NCBI GenBank assembly: GCA_041397825.1
Contig: JAWKVX010000003.1
Location: 248,001-312,000, forward strand
Source: JANNSX01 sp041397825
GTDB taxonomy: Bacteria > Pseudomonadota > Alphaproteobacteria > Rhizobiales > Hyphomicrobiaceae
Reading direction: 5' to 3'
DNA: 64,000 bases
Below the pieces are notes generated by a model that saw only the letters and a program-made list of their open reading frames with translations, was not told where the DNA came from and did not search any database. This document shows positions 16,175-24,885 of the stretch, piece after piece; position 1 is the stretch's first letter; each line of letters opens with the position of its first letter. The translations under genes and the position numbers were made by a program.

Positions 16175-17152
16175 CTAGAACGCCACTTGATCCCCGCCCT
16201 TGAGCGCAAGGATCTCGCGAGCCTCGTCCGGCGAGGCGATTTCGAGGCCCAGGCCTTCGATGATCTGACGTGCCTTCGACACCTGCTCGGCATTGGATTT
16301 CGCGAGTTGGCCCGGGCCGATCCAGAGACTGTCCTCGAGACCGACTCGCACGTTGCCGCCCATTGATGCCGCCATCGCCGCGATCGGCATCTGGTTGCGT
16401 CCGGCGCCCAGAACGCTCCAGCGATAGTCGTCGCCGAACAAGCGGTCGGCCGTCCGCTTCATCATCATGACGTCCTCCGGGTGAGGTCCGATGCCGCCGA
16501 GGATGCCAAACACCGACTGCACGAAGAATGGCGGCTTGACGATGCCGCGGTCGGCAAAATGCCGGAGTGTGTACAGGTGGCCGATGTCGTAACACTCGAT
16601 CTCGAAGCGGGTGCCGTTCTCGGCGCACGTCGTCAGGATGTACTCGATATCGGCGAATGTGTTCTTGAAGATGCGCTCGCGAGAGCCCTCGAGATAGGGC
16701 CGTTCCCAGTCGTGCTTGAAATCCTTGAAGCGCTCCAGCATCGGATAGAGGCCGAAGTTCATGGTTCCCATGTTCAGCGAGGCGACCTCTGGCTTGAAGG
16801 TGGCGGCCGGCTTGACGCGCTGCTCGATGGTCATGGTGGCGGCCCCTCCGGTCGTGATGTTCACGACAACGGGCGAGCGCTGTTTGATGACCTTGAGGAA
16901 CGGAGCAAAGGCTTCCGGCGACTGGTCCGGCCGGCCATCCTTAGGATCGCGGGCATGAAGATGCACGACGGCCGCGCCGGCCTCCGCGGCACCGATCGCG
17001 GCATCGGCGATTTCCTGCGCCGTGATCGGAATGTGCGGCGACATCGACGGCGTATGGATCGAGCCGGTGACGGCACAGGTGATGACGACTTTGCGCTTGG
17101 ATGACTTGGATCGTGACACGGTCTTTTCAATCTCCGATGTTGGACTTCGCAT
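16175..17152 (-). CDS. Beta-keto acid cleavage enzyme (BKACE, DUF849), copy 1
   Basis: 325 aa of the BKACE family (3-keto-5-aminohexanoate cleavage protein relatives). These zinc TIM-barrel enzymes transfer acetyl-CoA onto a beta-keto acid, giving acetoacetate and a shortened acyl-CoA. The family N-terminus VVITCAVTGSIHTPSMSPHI, the zinc His pair in AAVVHLHARDPKDGRP and the C-terminal GGNVRVGLEDSLWIGPGQLA are intact. It overlaps the upstream dehydrogenase by 26 bp; GTG 17119 is an alternative start. It is embedded in a sugar-import/lactonase operon together with a lambda-crystallin-like 3-hydroxyacid dehydrogenase. That suggests its beta-keto substrate is a 3-keto sugar acid rather than an amino acid. 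Family is certain, substrate inferred. Confidence 0.9.
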   Translation of the reverse strand: MRSPTSEIEKTVSRSKSSKRKVVITCAVTGSIHTPSMSPHIPITAQEIADAAIGAAEAGAAVVHLHARDPKDGRPDQSPEAFAPFLKVIKQRSPVVVNITTGGAATMTIEQRVKPAATFKPEVASLNMGTMNFGLYPMLERFKDFKHDWERPYLEGSRERIFKNTFADIEYILTTCAENGTRFEIECYDIGHLYTLRHFADRGIVKPPFFVQSVFGILGGIGPHPEDVMMMKRTADRLFGDDYRWSVLGAGRNQMPIAAMAASMGGNVRVGLEDSLWIGPGQLAKSNAEQVSKARQIIEGLGLEIASPDEAREILALKGGDQVAF

Positions 17153-18074
17153 TGCGCTTGTGGGCCGCCAGGGCCATGAGACGCCGGTCCCGCCAGACCT
17201 GGCGTGTCTGGAGCCTGTTGACCGGCAGTCGCTGACGCCGGGCTGCCTCCGCCGTCTCCATGACCGGCCCGGCCCAATCGACCCGCCGTTGCATGGAGGG
17301 GAACAGCCGCTCGTAGATCTGCTGATAGCGAAGGACGTAATCGCGGATGCCGCCGGGGGCGTTGAGATCTATGGTCTCGAACGGTCCCATGAAGGACCAT
17401 CGCAAGGCGAGTCCCTCCCGAATGCCGATGTCGACATCCTCGACCGAGGCATATCCGTCGGCAACGAGCCGGAAGGCCTCCTCGAGGAGCGCGCCTTGCA
17501 TCCGGTTCATGACGAAGCCGTCGATCTCCTTCTTCATGACGATCGGCGCCTGGCCGCAGCCGACCATGAAGGCGCGGGCCCGTTCGACGACGATGCTGTC
17601 GGTCCAGGGTGCGGGAACGATCTCGGCGGCCGGGACCAGATAGGGCGGGTTGATCGGATGCACGACTAGGCAGCGATGCCGGCCGGCGAGATGGTCGGTG
17701 AACCGTGACGGCAGGAGGGCCGAGCTGGACGAGGCCAGCACCGCGTCTTTCGGTGCCAGTTTGTCCAGGCGGGAAAAGACCTGCCGTTTGACGTCGAGGA
17801 CCTCGGGTGTGCTCTCCTGCACGTGCTCGGCTCCCTCGAGCGCGGTCGCGAGATCGGGTGCGATCTCGAGGCGCCCAAGGACCTCGCCTTCCGCTTGATC
17901 ATCGAGCAGGCCTTCGCCCGCCAGCAGCGGGATGGCATCACGCGCAAAATCGAGGGCCTTCTCGGCGCTGCCTGGCGTCTCGTCGTAGAGGCGCACCTGA
18001 TGGCCGGCCCGGGCAAAGCTGACCGCCCAGGCCCGGCCAATCAATCCGGCTCCGACAACGGCGACGACCGACAT
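17127..18074 (-). CDS. 3-hydroxyacid dehydrogenase, lambda-crystallin / L-gulonate 3-dehydrogenase-like
   Basis: 315 aa, with an N-terminal NAD-binding Rossmann fold (VAVVGAGLIGRAWAVSFARAG) and the 3-hydroxyacyl-CoA dehydrogenase C-domain. It follows lambda-crystallin (L-gulonate 3-dehydrogenase) along its length: SSSSALLPS, HPINPPYLVPAAEIVPAPWT (catalytic His), EIDGFVMNRMQGALLEEA and the tail WRDRRLMALAAHK. Such enzymes oxidise the 3-OH of a free acid, giving a beta-keto acid, which is exactly the substrate class of the BKACE encoded next (26-bp overlap). It lacks the thioesterase extension of the L-carnitine dehydrogenase at 32041-33528. L-gulonate or another aldonate is the best guess. Confidence 0.85.
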   Translation of the reverse strand: MSVVAVVGAGLIGRAWAVSFARAGHQVRLYDETPGSAEKALDFARDAIPLLAGEGLLDDQAEGEVLGRLEIAPDLATALEGAEHVQESTPEVLDVKRQVFSRLDKLAPKDAVLASSSSALLPSRFTDHLAGRHRCLVVHPINPPYLVPAAEIVPAPWTDSIVVERARAFMVGCGQAPIVMKKEIDGFVMNRMQGALLEEAFRLVADGYASVEDVDIGIREGLALRWSFMGPFETIDLNAPGGIRDYVLRYQQIYERLFPSMQRRVDWAGPVMETAEAARRQRLPVNRLQTRQVWRDRRLMALAAHKRNAKSNIGD

Positions 18075-18087
18075 GCGAACCTACCTT

Positions 18088-18888
18088 TCAGAGCGCCTCA
18101 ACATTGCCGTCGACGCCCAGCGACTGACCGGAGATGTTCTCACCCATCGGCGAGAGCAGAAACAACACCATGGCCGCAACGTCATGCGGTGAAACCATCC
18201 GCCGAAGCGAGACCTTTTCCAAGTAGCGCGCCTCCATCTCGTCGTAGCTCAGGCCCAGCTGCTCCGCACGCGCCTTGATCACGTTCTCCATGCGCGGCCC
18301 TTCGACGATCCCGGGCAAGATGGCGTTGACCCGGATGTTGGCGGGACCGAGCTCCTTGGCAAGGCTCTGCGTGAAACCAATGACGCCCCACTTTGCAGCT
18401 GCATAAGGTGTCCGGAACGCATAGCCGTGCCGCCCGGCGGCCGAGGACATGTTGACGATGGCGCCGCCGCCGGCCGCCTTCAACATGGGCACGCCATGGT
18501 GAGCGCAGAGGAACTGGCCCGTCAAACCGATGTCGATGCAACGGCGCCAATCCCGGGGCTCGATCTCCTCGACGCCGCCCGTCGGGCCGGCGATGCCTGC
18601 ATTGTTGACGAGCGCATCCAATCCGCCAAGCGTCGTTCTCATTTCGCTGAACATGCGGTCGACATCGACCTCGCTGGAGACGTCGGCGATGGTCGCGCCG
18701 TGCGAGGGGTGGGTCTGGCGGAAGTCGGCGAGCTGGGCCTCGGCGATGTCGCAGATGTGCACGCGCGCGCCATGCCGGATCAGCATGTCGGCGATCGCGC
18801 GGCCGATGCCTGAGGCACCGGCGGTGACGAGAACCCGGAGCCCGGGCTTCAGGACGTCGGTCAGCGGCCTGTCGGTCGGAGTGGCCAT
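18088..18888 (-). CDS. SDR-family NAD(P)-dependent dehydrogenase (sugar operon)
   Basis: 266 aa, classical short-chain dehydrogenase: cofactor loop TAGASGIGRA, NNAGIAGP, catalytic Ser in VNMSSAAGRHGYAF and the YAAAK Tyr-Lys pair, ending with the usual LGVDGNVEAL. ATG 18888 follows GGGGAG; a frame-open TTG upstream overlaps the permease gene and is less likely. In this operon it could oxidise the imported sugar (to a lactone for the SMP-30 enzymes) or a polyol. It is clearly related to the SDR at 33628-34395: both share GIAGPT, the EI..(R/L)(E)DWRRC region and the VDG..EVL/EAL type ending, so the two catabolic modules share paralogous parts. Confidence 0.85.
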   Translation of the reverse strand: MATPTDRPLTDVLKPGLRVLVTAGASGIGRAIADMLIRHGARVHICDIAEAQLADFRQTHPSHGATIADVSSEVDVDRMFSEMRTTLGGLDALVNNAGIAGPTGGVEEIEPRDWRRCIDIGLTGQFLCAHHGVPMLKAAGGGAIVNMSSAAGRHGYAFRTPYAAAKWGVIGFTQSLAKELGPANIRVNAILPGIVEGPRMENVIKARAEQLGLSYDEMEARYLEKVSLRRMVSPHDVAAMVLFLLSPMGENISGQSLGVDGNVEAL

Positions 18889-18899
18889 GACATCTCCCC

Positions 18900-20963
18900 T
18901 CAACTGTTCCGGTCGCGCAACGCGACCACTGCCGCCAGCACCACGAGACCGAAGATGATTGTGCGCGTGGCATAGGGCAGCGTCGTTCCCGCCAGCAGTG
19001 TCTGCAGTGCGGTAAGCAGCAGCACGCCGCCGACCATGCCCAGATAGGTGCCTCGGCCACCCGTAATGAGGGCCCCGCCGACCACGACCACGGCGATCGA
19101 AGGGAGCAGATACTCGTCACCCATGCCGAGACTGGCCTGACCCGAGAACCCGGTCAGCATTGCGCCGACCAGCGCCGAGCAGAGGCCGGAAAGCATGTAG
19201 ACCAGCAGTGTCGTCCGATCGATGTCGATGCCGGAAAGTTGAGCCACACGCTCGCCGTTGCCGAGGGCATAGAGGTGCCGCCCGAAAACGGTGCGCGTAT
19301 GCAGGATCACGGCGCCGGCGATGAAGATGAGCATGAAGATGACAGCCGGCGTGACGATGCCGCTCTTGTCGGTCATGAACCAGCGCATGAGCGGAGCCGA
19401 GAACCCTGCAGGCGTTCCCTGCGAGTAGAGAAGTGCGATGCCTTGCAGGATGCCGTTCATGGCAAGCGTCATGACGATCGGAGAGATGCCTAGCTTGGCG
19501 ATGCCGAAACCGTTGGCAAGGCCGATCAGGGCGCCGACGCCGAGCACCATCGGGAGTGCATAGAGGAGCGGACCATTCTGACCATTGACCGTACCAGCAA
19601 GCAGGATGCCACAGAGGCCAATGGTCCATGGCACCGAGAGATCGAGTCCGCCCGTCAAGATGACGGAGCCCTGTCCGAGAGCCAAGATGAGGAGGAAGGA
19701 GGCCAGCACCATGAGCGAAGTGTAGTAGCCGGGGTTGAGCAGGGCGTGGCCGATCGCCAGCTCGGTGATGACGACCGTGAGGACGAAGCAGACATAGGCC
19801 GGGAGTGCGTAGCGAATGGCCTCCCGATGCCGGGTGAGGAAAGGCGGCAACGCCGGCAGTCGCACGGGGGGATCAGAGAGATCGGGAAGCCGCAGCGCCG
19901 TCTTCTGTCGCTGGCTTTGCCTCGGCAGCATGCCCGCACGCCACGCCATTGCCCGTTTGCCGACCGATCTGAGCCAAATGGCAGCCTTCGAGCTGTAGGA
20001 TATGGAACCCGCCAGCACCGCCACGATCAGGATGCAGCCCTCGACGATTGTCGAATAGTAGGCGGAGACGTTGAGGACCAGCAGGATGTTGACGACGATC
20101 ATCAGGATGTAGGCGCCGACGATCGAGCCGGCGATGCCGCCGCGTCCGCCGCCGAGACGGGTGCCGCCGATCACGACGGCGCCGAACATCTGCAGCAACA
20201 TGGGGTTGCCGACGAGGGGGTCGGCCGCTCCGGTCTGAGCGGAGATGAAGACACCGGCGAAGCCGTAGCAGCCGCCGGCCAGCACGTAGGTCAGAAGCAG
20301 GGTCCACGGGATGCTGATGCCTTGAGCGCGGGCGGCGTCTGGATCGCTGCCGACGGCATAGAGTGCCATGCCGTAGCGCGTACTCTTCAGCCAGGCCCAT
20401 AGCAGGATGAGGATACCGAGCACCACCAGCGGCATCGGAATGAGCTCGGGGATCGCATCCTGGACGAGCGCCGTGCTGAGGCCCGCGGGCACCATGCCGC
20501 CGGGCTTGTCGAGCACGAGCAGCGTCAGCCCTTGAACGATGAACATGGTCGAGAGGGTGACGACGATGGGTTGCAGTCTTAGAACGGCAATGAAGAAGCC
20601 ATTGAAGGCGCCGGTTGCGACGCCGATGCCGACACCGAGCACCGACCAGAGCAGAATGCCCTGTGTGGTGTCGGGCATCTGCGTGGCGAGCACCACATTG
20701 ACGAGCGAGATCACGGCGCCAGCCGACAGGTCGAACCCACCCGACAGGATGACCAGCGTCTGGCCCGCAGCGGCAATGGCGAGCGTGGCGCCGCCGAGCG
20801 ACATGAAGCTCAGCTCGAAATAGGTCATCGGGCCGGGACTCATGAAATCGTTCAGCGCGAGCAGGCCCACGAGCACGACCAACGCGACGATCAGGCCGCG
20901 AAATCGGCCGATGCGAAGCGAGGAACGGCGGCGGGACGGTGACGAGACGGCAATGTCGCTCAT
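18900..20963 (-). CDS. Fused double sugar ABC permease (two RbsC-type domains)
   Basis: 687 aa, about twice the length of a normal RbsC/XylH/AraH permease. The first half (residues ~20-320) and second half (~370-687) each carry the complete family pattern: a Gly-rich LSGGFDLSAGAVISL or LTGGLDLSVPWTIGL motif, an NGFFIA/NGFGIAKLGI segment, the coupling loop YGMALYAVGSDPDAARAQGI or FGRHLYALGNGERVAQLSGI, and a GG(T/R)xxGGRGG or TGGRGTYLGMVGG segment near the end. A ~45-residue basic cytoplasmic linker joins them. Two hydrophobic bundles in one chain would give a covalent pseudo-dimer pore. It starts by a 4-bp overlap with the ATPase gene. Confidence 0.9.
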   Translation of the reverse strand: MSDIAVSSPSRRRSSLRIGRFRGLIVALVVLVGLLALNDFMSPGPMTYFELSFMSLGGATLAIAAAGQTLVILSGGFDLSAGAVISLVNVVLATQMPDTTQGILLWSVLGVGIGVATGAFNGFFIAVLRLQPIVVTLSTMFIVQGLTLLVLDKPGGMVPAGLSTALVQDAIPELIPMPLVVLGILILLWAWLKSTRYGMALYAVGSDPDAARAQGISIPWTLLLTYVLAGGCYGFAGVFISAQTGAADPLVGNPMLLQMFGAVVIGGTRLGGGRGGIAGSIVGAYILMIVVNILLVLNVSAYYSTIVEGCILIVAVLAGSISYSSKAAIWLRSVGKRAMAWRAGMLPRQSQRQKTALRLPDLSDPPVRLPALPPFLTRHREAIRYALPAYVCFVLTVVITELAIGHALLNPGYYTSLMVLASFLLILALGQGSVILTGGLDLSVPWTIGLCGILLAGTVNGQNGPLLYALPMVLGVGALIGLANGFGIAKLGISPIVMTLAMNGILQGIALLYSQGTPAGFSAPLMRWFMTDKSGIVTPAVIFMLIFIAGAVILHTRTVFGRHLYALGNGERVAQLSGIDIDRTTLLVYMLSGLCSALVGAMLTGFSGQASLGMGDEYLLPSIAVVVVGGALITGGRGTYLGMVGGVLLLTALQTLLAGTTLPYATRTIIFGLVVLAAVVALRDRNS

Positions 20964-22495
20964 GAGGCCCTCGCCAGACCGCCGCCGTCGCCAAGCGCGG
21001 CACGAACGATGTGATCCTCGGTCAGGGTGTCGCCTCCGACTTGCGCCGCGATCCGCCCCTGGTAGAGCACGAGCACGCGGTCGGCGAGATGCACGAGCTC
21101 TGGAATCTCGGTCGAGTAAAACAGGATCGCGCCCCCGGCGTCGGTGTAGCTGCGCATCAGCTGATAGAGCTCGTGCTTGGTGCCGACGTCAATGCCGCGG
21201 GTCGGGTCGTAGAGCAACATGATCCGGCTCTCGGCCAGCAGCCACTTGGCGATGGCGATCTTCTGTTGATTGCCCCCGGAGAATGCACCGGCACGGGTCC
21301 ACAGCGCCCGCTCGGCGACCTCGACGCGCTGAAAGACTTTGGAGACCGCGGCAAGCTCTCGGGCCCGATCGATCAGACCCATGCGCGTGAAGCGCCCGAT
21401 CACTGGCATCGAGGCATTTTCGGTGCCAGTCAGCTTGAGGAAGAGAGCCTCGGTCTTTCGGTCCTCTGGCAACAGGCTGATACCGATATCGGCGCGCACC
21501 GCATCGGCCGGGCTGCCGATGAATGTCGGCGTGCTGTCGACGGAGATCTGCCCTTCGGTAATCTCGGCCATGCCGAAGGCCGCCAGAAAGAGATCAAGCT
21601 GGCCCATGCCCTGCAGGGCAGAGACGCCGAGGATCTCGCCCTGGTGCAATGTCAGTGTCGCGGATCGCAATTTGCCTGCGGTTGAGAGGCCCTCGACCCT
21701 CAGAACCTCCGGGCCGACGCTCCGCGTCCGCGGCGGGCGTGGCGGGAAGGCCTGGCCGATCGACCGGCCGACGATCATGCGGATGACCTCCTCGTCGGAA
21801 AGGTCGGAGACGCGGGCCGTGGCAATGTGCTGACCATTGCGCAGCACCGTCAGGCTGTCGCAGAAGTCTCTCACCTCGCGCATGCGGTGGGTGATGAAGA
21901 CGACCGTGTTTCCCTTCGCCCGCTCGCTTGCGATGATGTCGCCCAGCCAATCGACGTCGCGACCGGAAAGCGAGGAGGTCGGCTCGTCCAGGAGGAGAAT
22001 GTTCGGATTGCGGTAGAGCGTGCGAGCGATCTCGATCTTCTGTTTGATTGCGAGCTCGAGGTCGCGAATGTCGGCACTGAGGTCGATCTCGCCGAGCCCG
22101 AGACGACTGAGATGTTCCGCTACGCTTCTTTCGGCATCACGACGGCGGAAGATGCCGAGGCCGTTCACCGGCGCGTAGGGGAGCAACATGCTCTCGAGCA
22201 CGGTGAGATCGCGGACGAGCGTCATCTCCTGGAAAGCTGTCTGGATGCCAAGGGCGTGCGCTCGTCGTGGGCTCGACAGGTCAGCCCGCTTTCCATCGAT
22301 CGAGAATGAGCCGGTGTCGGGCGTCAGCAAACCGCTCAGAAGCTTGACGATCGTGGACTTGCCAGCCCCGTTCTCGCCGAGGAGCGCATGAACGCTTCCT
22401 TTTGCGATCGTGAACGAGGCATCGTCGACGGCAACGGTGGCGCCGAATGATTTGCTGACGTGATCCGCATCGATGGCGGCGGGGATCGGCTGCAT
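20960..22495 (-). CDS. Sugar ABC transporter ATP-binding protein (RbsA/MglA type, double NBD)
   Basis: 511 aa with two nucleotide-binding domains, as in RbsA/MglA/XylG. The N-terminal NBD has a canonical Walker A (GENGAGKST), Walker B (ILLLDEPTSSLSG) and switch His (VFITHRMREV). The C-terminal NBD is degenerate at Walker A but keeps the signature-like FSGGNQQKIAIAKWL and LLYDPTRGIDVGTK, as is normal for this family. It drives the fused permease whose ATG overlaps this stop. The substrate is inferred to be a sugar, sugar acid or polyol from the family and the lactonase neighbours. It is preceded by a strong intergenic hairpin after the binding-protein gene. Confidence 0.9.
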   Translation of the reverse strand: MQPIPAAIDADHVSKSFGATVAVDDASFTIAKGSVHALLGENGAGKSTIVKLLSGLLTPDTGSFSIDGKRADLSSPRRAHALGIQTAFQEMTLVRDLTVLESMLLPYAPVNGLGIFRRRDAERSVAEHLSRLGLGEIDLSADIRDLELAIKQKIEIARTLYRNPNILLLDEPTSSLSGRDVDWLGDIIASERAKGNTVVFITHRMREVRDFCDSLTVLRNGQHIATARVSDLSDEEVIRMIVGRSIGQAFPPRPPRTRSVGPEVLRVEGLSTAGKLRSATLTLHQGEILGVSALQGMGQLDLFLAAFGMAEITEGQISVDSTPTFIGSPADAVRADIGISLLPEDRKTEALFLKLTGTENASMPVIGRFTRMGLIDRARELAAVSKVFQRVEVAERALWTRAGAFSGGNQQKIAIAKWLLAESRIMLLYDPTRGIDVGTKHELYQLMRSYTDAGGAILFYSTEIPELVHLADRVLVLYQGRIAAQVGGDTLTEDHIVRAALGDGGGLARAS

Positions 22496-22600
22496 GCCTC
22501 GGTCTCTCGGTCATGCGGTGTCACGAGCGCCACCCGCGCACGCCGTACCAGCAGGGCCACGCCCTTGTGGCGGCGACTGGCGCAGGCAACGCGGCGCGCT

Positions 22601-22628
22601 CCCGGAGGCGGGTCATTGCCTCCGGGAA
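22601..22628 (-). promoter_or_regulatory. Stem-loop between binding-protein and ATPase genes
   Basis: TCCCGGAGGC (22601-22610) and GCCTCCGGGA (22619-22628) form a perfect 10-bp stem with an 8-nt loop, 15 bp after the binding-protein stop on the transcribed strand. No T-run follows. In binding-protein-dependent ABC operons such hairpins commonly stabilise the upstream mRNA or partly attenuate transcription, so binding protein exceeds membrane components. That role is inferred here. Confidence 0.65.
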
Positions 22629-22643
22629 TCGTGTCGGTGTCTC

Positions 22644-23774
22644 TTACTCTTCAGGCTGTCCGACGAGCGCCGCCGAGAATCCGACCTCGGGCGTCTCTTC
22701 GGAGAAGATCGAGGCGAACCATCCCGGGTTCGGCACCAGCGCCGGCGGGAAGGCGTTGCAGCCAGCCTTCATCTCCGCCCACGATCCGGTCTCGCAGTAC
22801 TTGACCGTGTCGTTGGTGACGACGGGGAGCGGCAGCGTGACCCGCATCGGAACGTCCTTGCCATCGAGCGCCTGGACGGCCAGTTTCAGGGCAAGTGCGC
22901 CGGAATAGGGCGGCGAGGCGTAGGAGATGCGCGGTGCACCCATTGGGCAATAGGGGCAGTCCCCACCCTCGACCGTCGTGCCGACCGGTAGCGCCTGGAT
23001 GCGGCCACCGTTGGCGCCTTCACCGGCACAGGGCATCAGCTCCTCGATCTTCTTGCCGGCCTCGAGCTGCATCGCGTTCGCCGTGTAGCAACCGACCTGC
23101 ATCCACAGCCCGTCGATATCGTCCCAGCTCCGTGTGGCCAGGATCTTCGACAGCTCGGTCCGGGCGACGGCCTGGCTCCACATGCCGACCGCCTCGGCAA
23201 CGATCTCGATATCCGGGTACTTGGCGAAGACGTCCTTGGCGGCCTTCGTGCGCAGCGTGTCGACGGAGACACCGGGCACGCCGGTGATGACGACGATCTT
23301 GCCCTTGCCGTTCAGCTTGTTGGCAAGCCACTCCGCCGTGACGCGACCGGCCTCCTCCTGATCGATGGAGATATTGTGTGCGCACGGCTCGCTGATGTCG
23401 CCGTCATAGGCGAAGACCTTGACGCCCTTGTCACACGCATTCTTCACGGCGGCGTTGAGGGCCGTCGGCGAGATCGGGAAGATGACGATGGCCTGCGCGC
23501 CGGCCTGGACCATGGCATTGATCTGCTGGATCTGTCGCTGGGCGTTGGGACCCGCCACCTGCACCTGCAGGTCGACCTTGTCCTGCATGCTCTTGTGCGC
23601 AGCCATGGCCTTGACCATGTTGGCGGCTTCCGCTTGCCAGTCGTTGCCGATGAAGCTCATCGACAAATAGATCTTGTACTTCTCGGCCTGGGCCGCGATC
23701 GGCTGGGTCGCAAGTGCCAGAGCCGCAACGGCAAGAGCGGCCGTTCGGGACAGCAAGCCCCTCGTAAGTTTCAT
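22644..23774 (-). CDS. Sugar ABC transporter periplasmic substrate-binding protein
   Basis: 376 aa with a clear Sec signal peptide (MKLTRGLLSRTAALAVAALA, cleavage after AAQA). The mature domain is the ribose-binding-like type I fold: KIYLSMSFIGNDWQ at the first strand, QAIVIFPISPTALNAAVKNA, NISIDQEEAGRVTAEWLA and GKIVVITGVPG. ATG 23774 lies behind GGGAGGA; an open frame upstream is leader. It is the first gene of the eight-gene operon and defines its inducing nutrient. Three Cys near residues 260-300 (GCYTAN, MPCAGEG, DCPYCPMG) are more than usual and may form disulfides. Ligand not deducible; sugar or sugar acid from context. Confidence 0.88.
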   Translation of the reverse strand: MKLTRGLLSRTAALAVAALALATQPIAAQAEKYKIYLSMSFIGNDWQAEAANMVKAMAAHKSMQDKVDLQVQVAGPNAQRQIQQINAMVQAGAQAIVIFPISPTALNAAVKNACDKGVKVFAYDGDISEPCAHNISIDQEEAGRVTAEWLANKLNGKGKIVVITGVPGVSVDTLRTKAAKDVFAKYPDIEIVAEAVGMWSQAVARTELSKILATRSWDDIDGLWMQVGCYTANAMQLEAGKKIEELMPCAGEGANGGRIQALPVGTTVEGGDCPYCPMGAPRISYASPPYSGALALKLAVQALDGKDVPMRVTLPLPVVTNDTVKYCETGSWAEMKAGCNAFPPALVPNPGWFASIFSEETPEVGFSAALVGQPEE

Positions 23775-23873
23775 GGAAGTCCTCCCGGTTCTTGAGCAGG
23801 CACCGTGTGGTTGGTGCTGGCGGTTGCCGCTTGCCCCTGACTTGCACGAAGTCGAGCTTTCGCGGTATTTTTG

Positions 23874-23889
23874 ATCATAAATCAATGAT
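23874..23889. promoter_or_regulatory. Candidate operator for the divergent GntR regulator
   Basis: ATCAT-AAATCA-ATGAT is an inverted repeat (5-bp arms, 6-bp spacer) in an AT-rich patch, midway between the divergent binding-protein and GntR genes. Position suggests a GntR site controlling one or both promoters. The arms are short, so this is tentative. Confidence 0.35.
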
Positions 23890-23971
23890 GAATGGCCCGC
23901 AAGATCGGTGCCAAGCTCCGCGCAAGTCGCTAGAAGCTGGTGAGTGTCGCCTCCAGGAACGGTGATCCAAG

Positions 23972-24673
23972 TTGCAGAACGCCAGGCGAAATCCCGTGTT
24001 GCTGTCGGTTGCGCCGGTCCCTCGGGAGACGCTGCAGGACCATGTCTACCTGCGGCTGAAGGACTTGATCCTTACCGGAGAGATCGAGCCGGGCCAGTCG
24101 GTGACGATCCAGTCGATCGCGCAGGCATTCCAGGTCAGCAATATGCCCGTCCGGGAGGCATTTCGACGGCTCGTCGCGGAGCATGCGCTGACGATCATCA
24201 GTGGCCGCTCGGTGGGTGTGCCGGCCCTGTCGTTGGAGCGGCTCGAGGATCTGCGCCGCGTGCGCATCGAGGTCGAGGGGCTTGCCGCGGAATGGGCCGC
24301 CGAAAGACTGTCCAGCTCGAACCTGCCTCGGCTCGAGAGTTTGGTGTCAGAGATGCACGCCGCTATCGACGCGAACGATGTGAAGAGCTTTCTTCACTGC
24401 AACCGCGATTTCCATTTTGCCGTCTATGCGGCCGCGCAATCTTCGACGCTCGCGTCGATGATCGAGAATCTCTGGCTTCAGGTGAGCCCGTATTTCAACC
24501 TGCTGCACGAGTCGGGCAACTATCCACGCTCCAACCGCGAGCACGCCCAGATATTGTCGGCCATCGCGCGGCGCGATGGCGCGAGCGCCCGCGCGGCCAT
24601 CGCCGCTGACATCGACGGGGCAGCTGCCAATCTGCGCAGTGTTCTCGGGCAGATGCGGGCGACAGACGGCTGA
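23972..24673 (+). CDS. GntR-family (FadR/FCD subfamily) transcriptional regulator
   Basis: 233 aa. The N-terminal winged helix has the GntR signature (VYLRLKDLILTGEIEPGQSV, then AQAFQVSNMPVREAFRRLVA). The C-terminal all-helical FCD domain has the metal/ligand residues in NRDFHFAVYAAA and SNREHAQILSAIARRD. This subfamily typically senses sugar acids or other organic acids. It is divergent from the sugar-uptake/BKACE operon across a ~200-bp shared promoter region, so it very likely controls it. The start is uncertain: TTG 23972 opens the frame and GTG 23996 (VLLSVAPVPRETLQ) is a good alternative; neither has a strong ribosome-binding site. Confidence 0.85.
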   Translation: MQNARRNPVLLSVAPVPRETLQDHVYLRLKDLILTGEIEPGQSVTIQSIAQAFQVSNMPVREAFRRLVAEHALTIISGRSVGVPALSLERLEDLRRVRIEVEGLAAEWAAERLSSSNLPRLESLVSEMHAAIDANDVKSFLHCNRDFHFAVYAAAQSSTLASMIENLWLQVSPYFNLLHESGNYPRSNREHAQILSAIARRDGASARAAIAADIDGAAANLRSVLGQMRATDG

Positions 24674-24885
24674 GGGCAAGTTGTTCCCTGGTGGAAACGC
24701 CTCGCTGTCTTGACGTGGTGTGATGGAGGCTGTTGGCCGCGCTGGGTATCTGCGTTTCGCGAGGGGGTTCCTTAGACACACGGGGCCCGTCGCGCCGGAA
24801 ACTCCAACTCATGAGGGCGGTGGTCGGCTCGGAAGAATGTCGCCAAATCTCTCCCGCACGAGCAGTTGAGTTTCAGAACCAGGTG

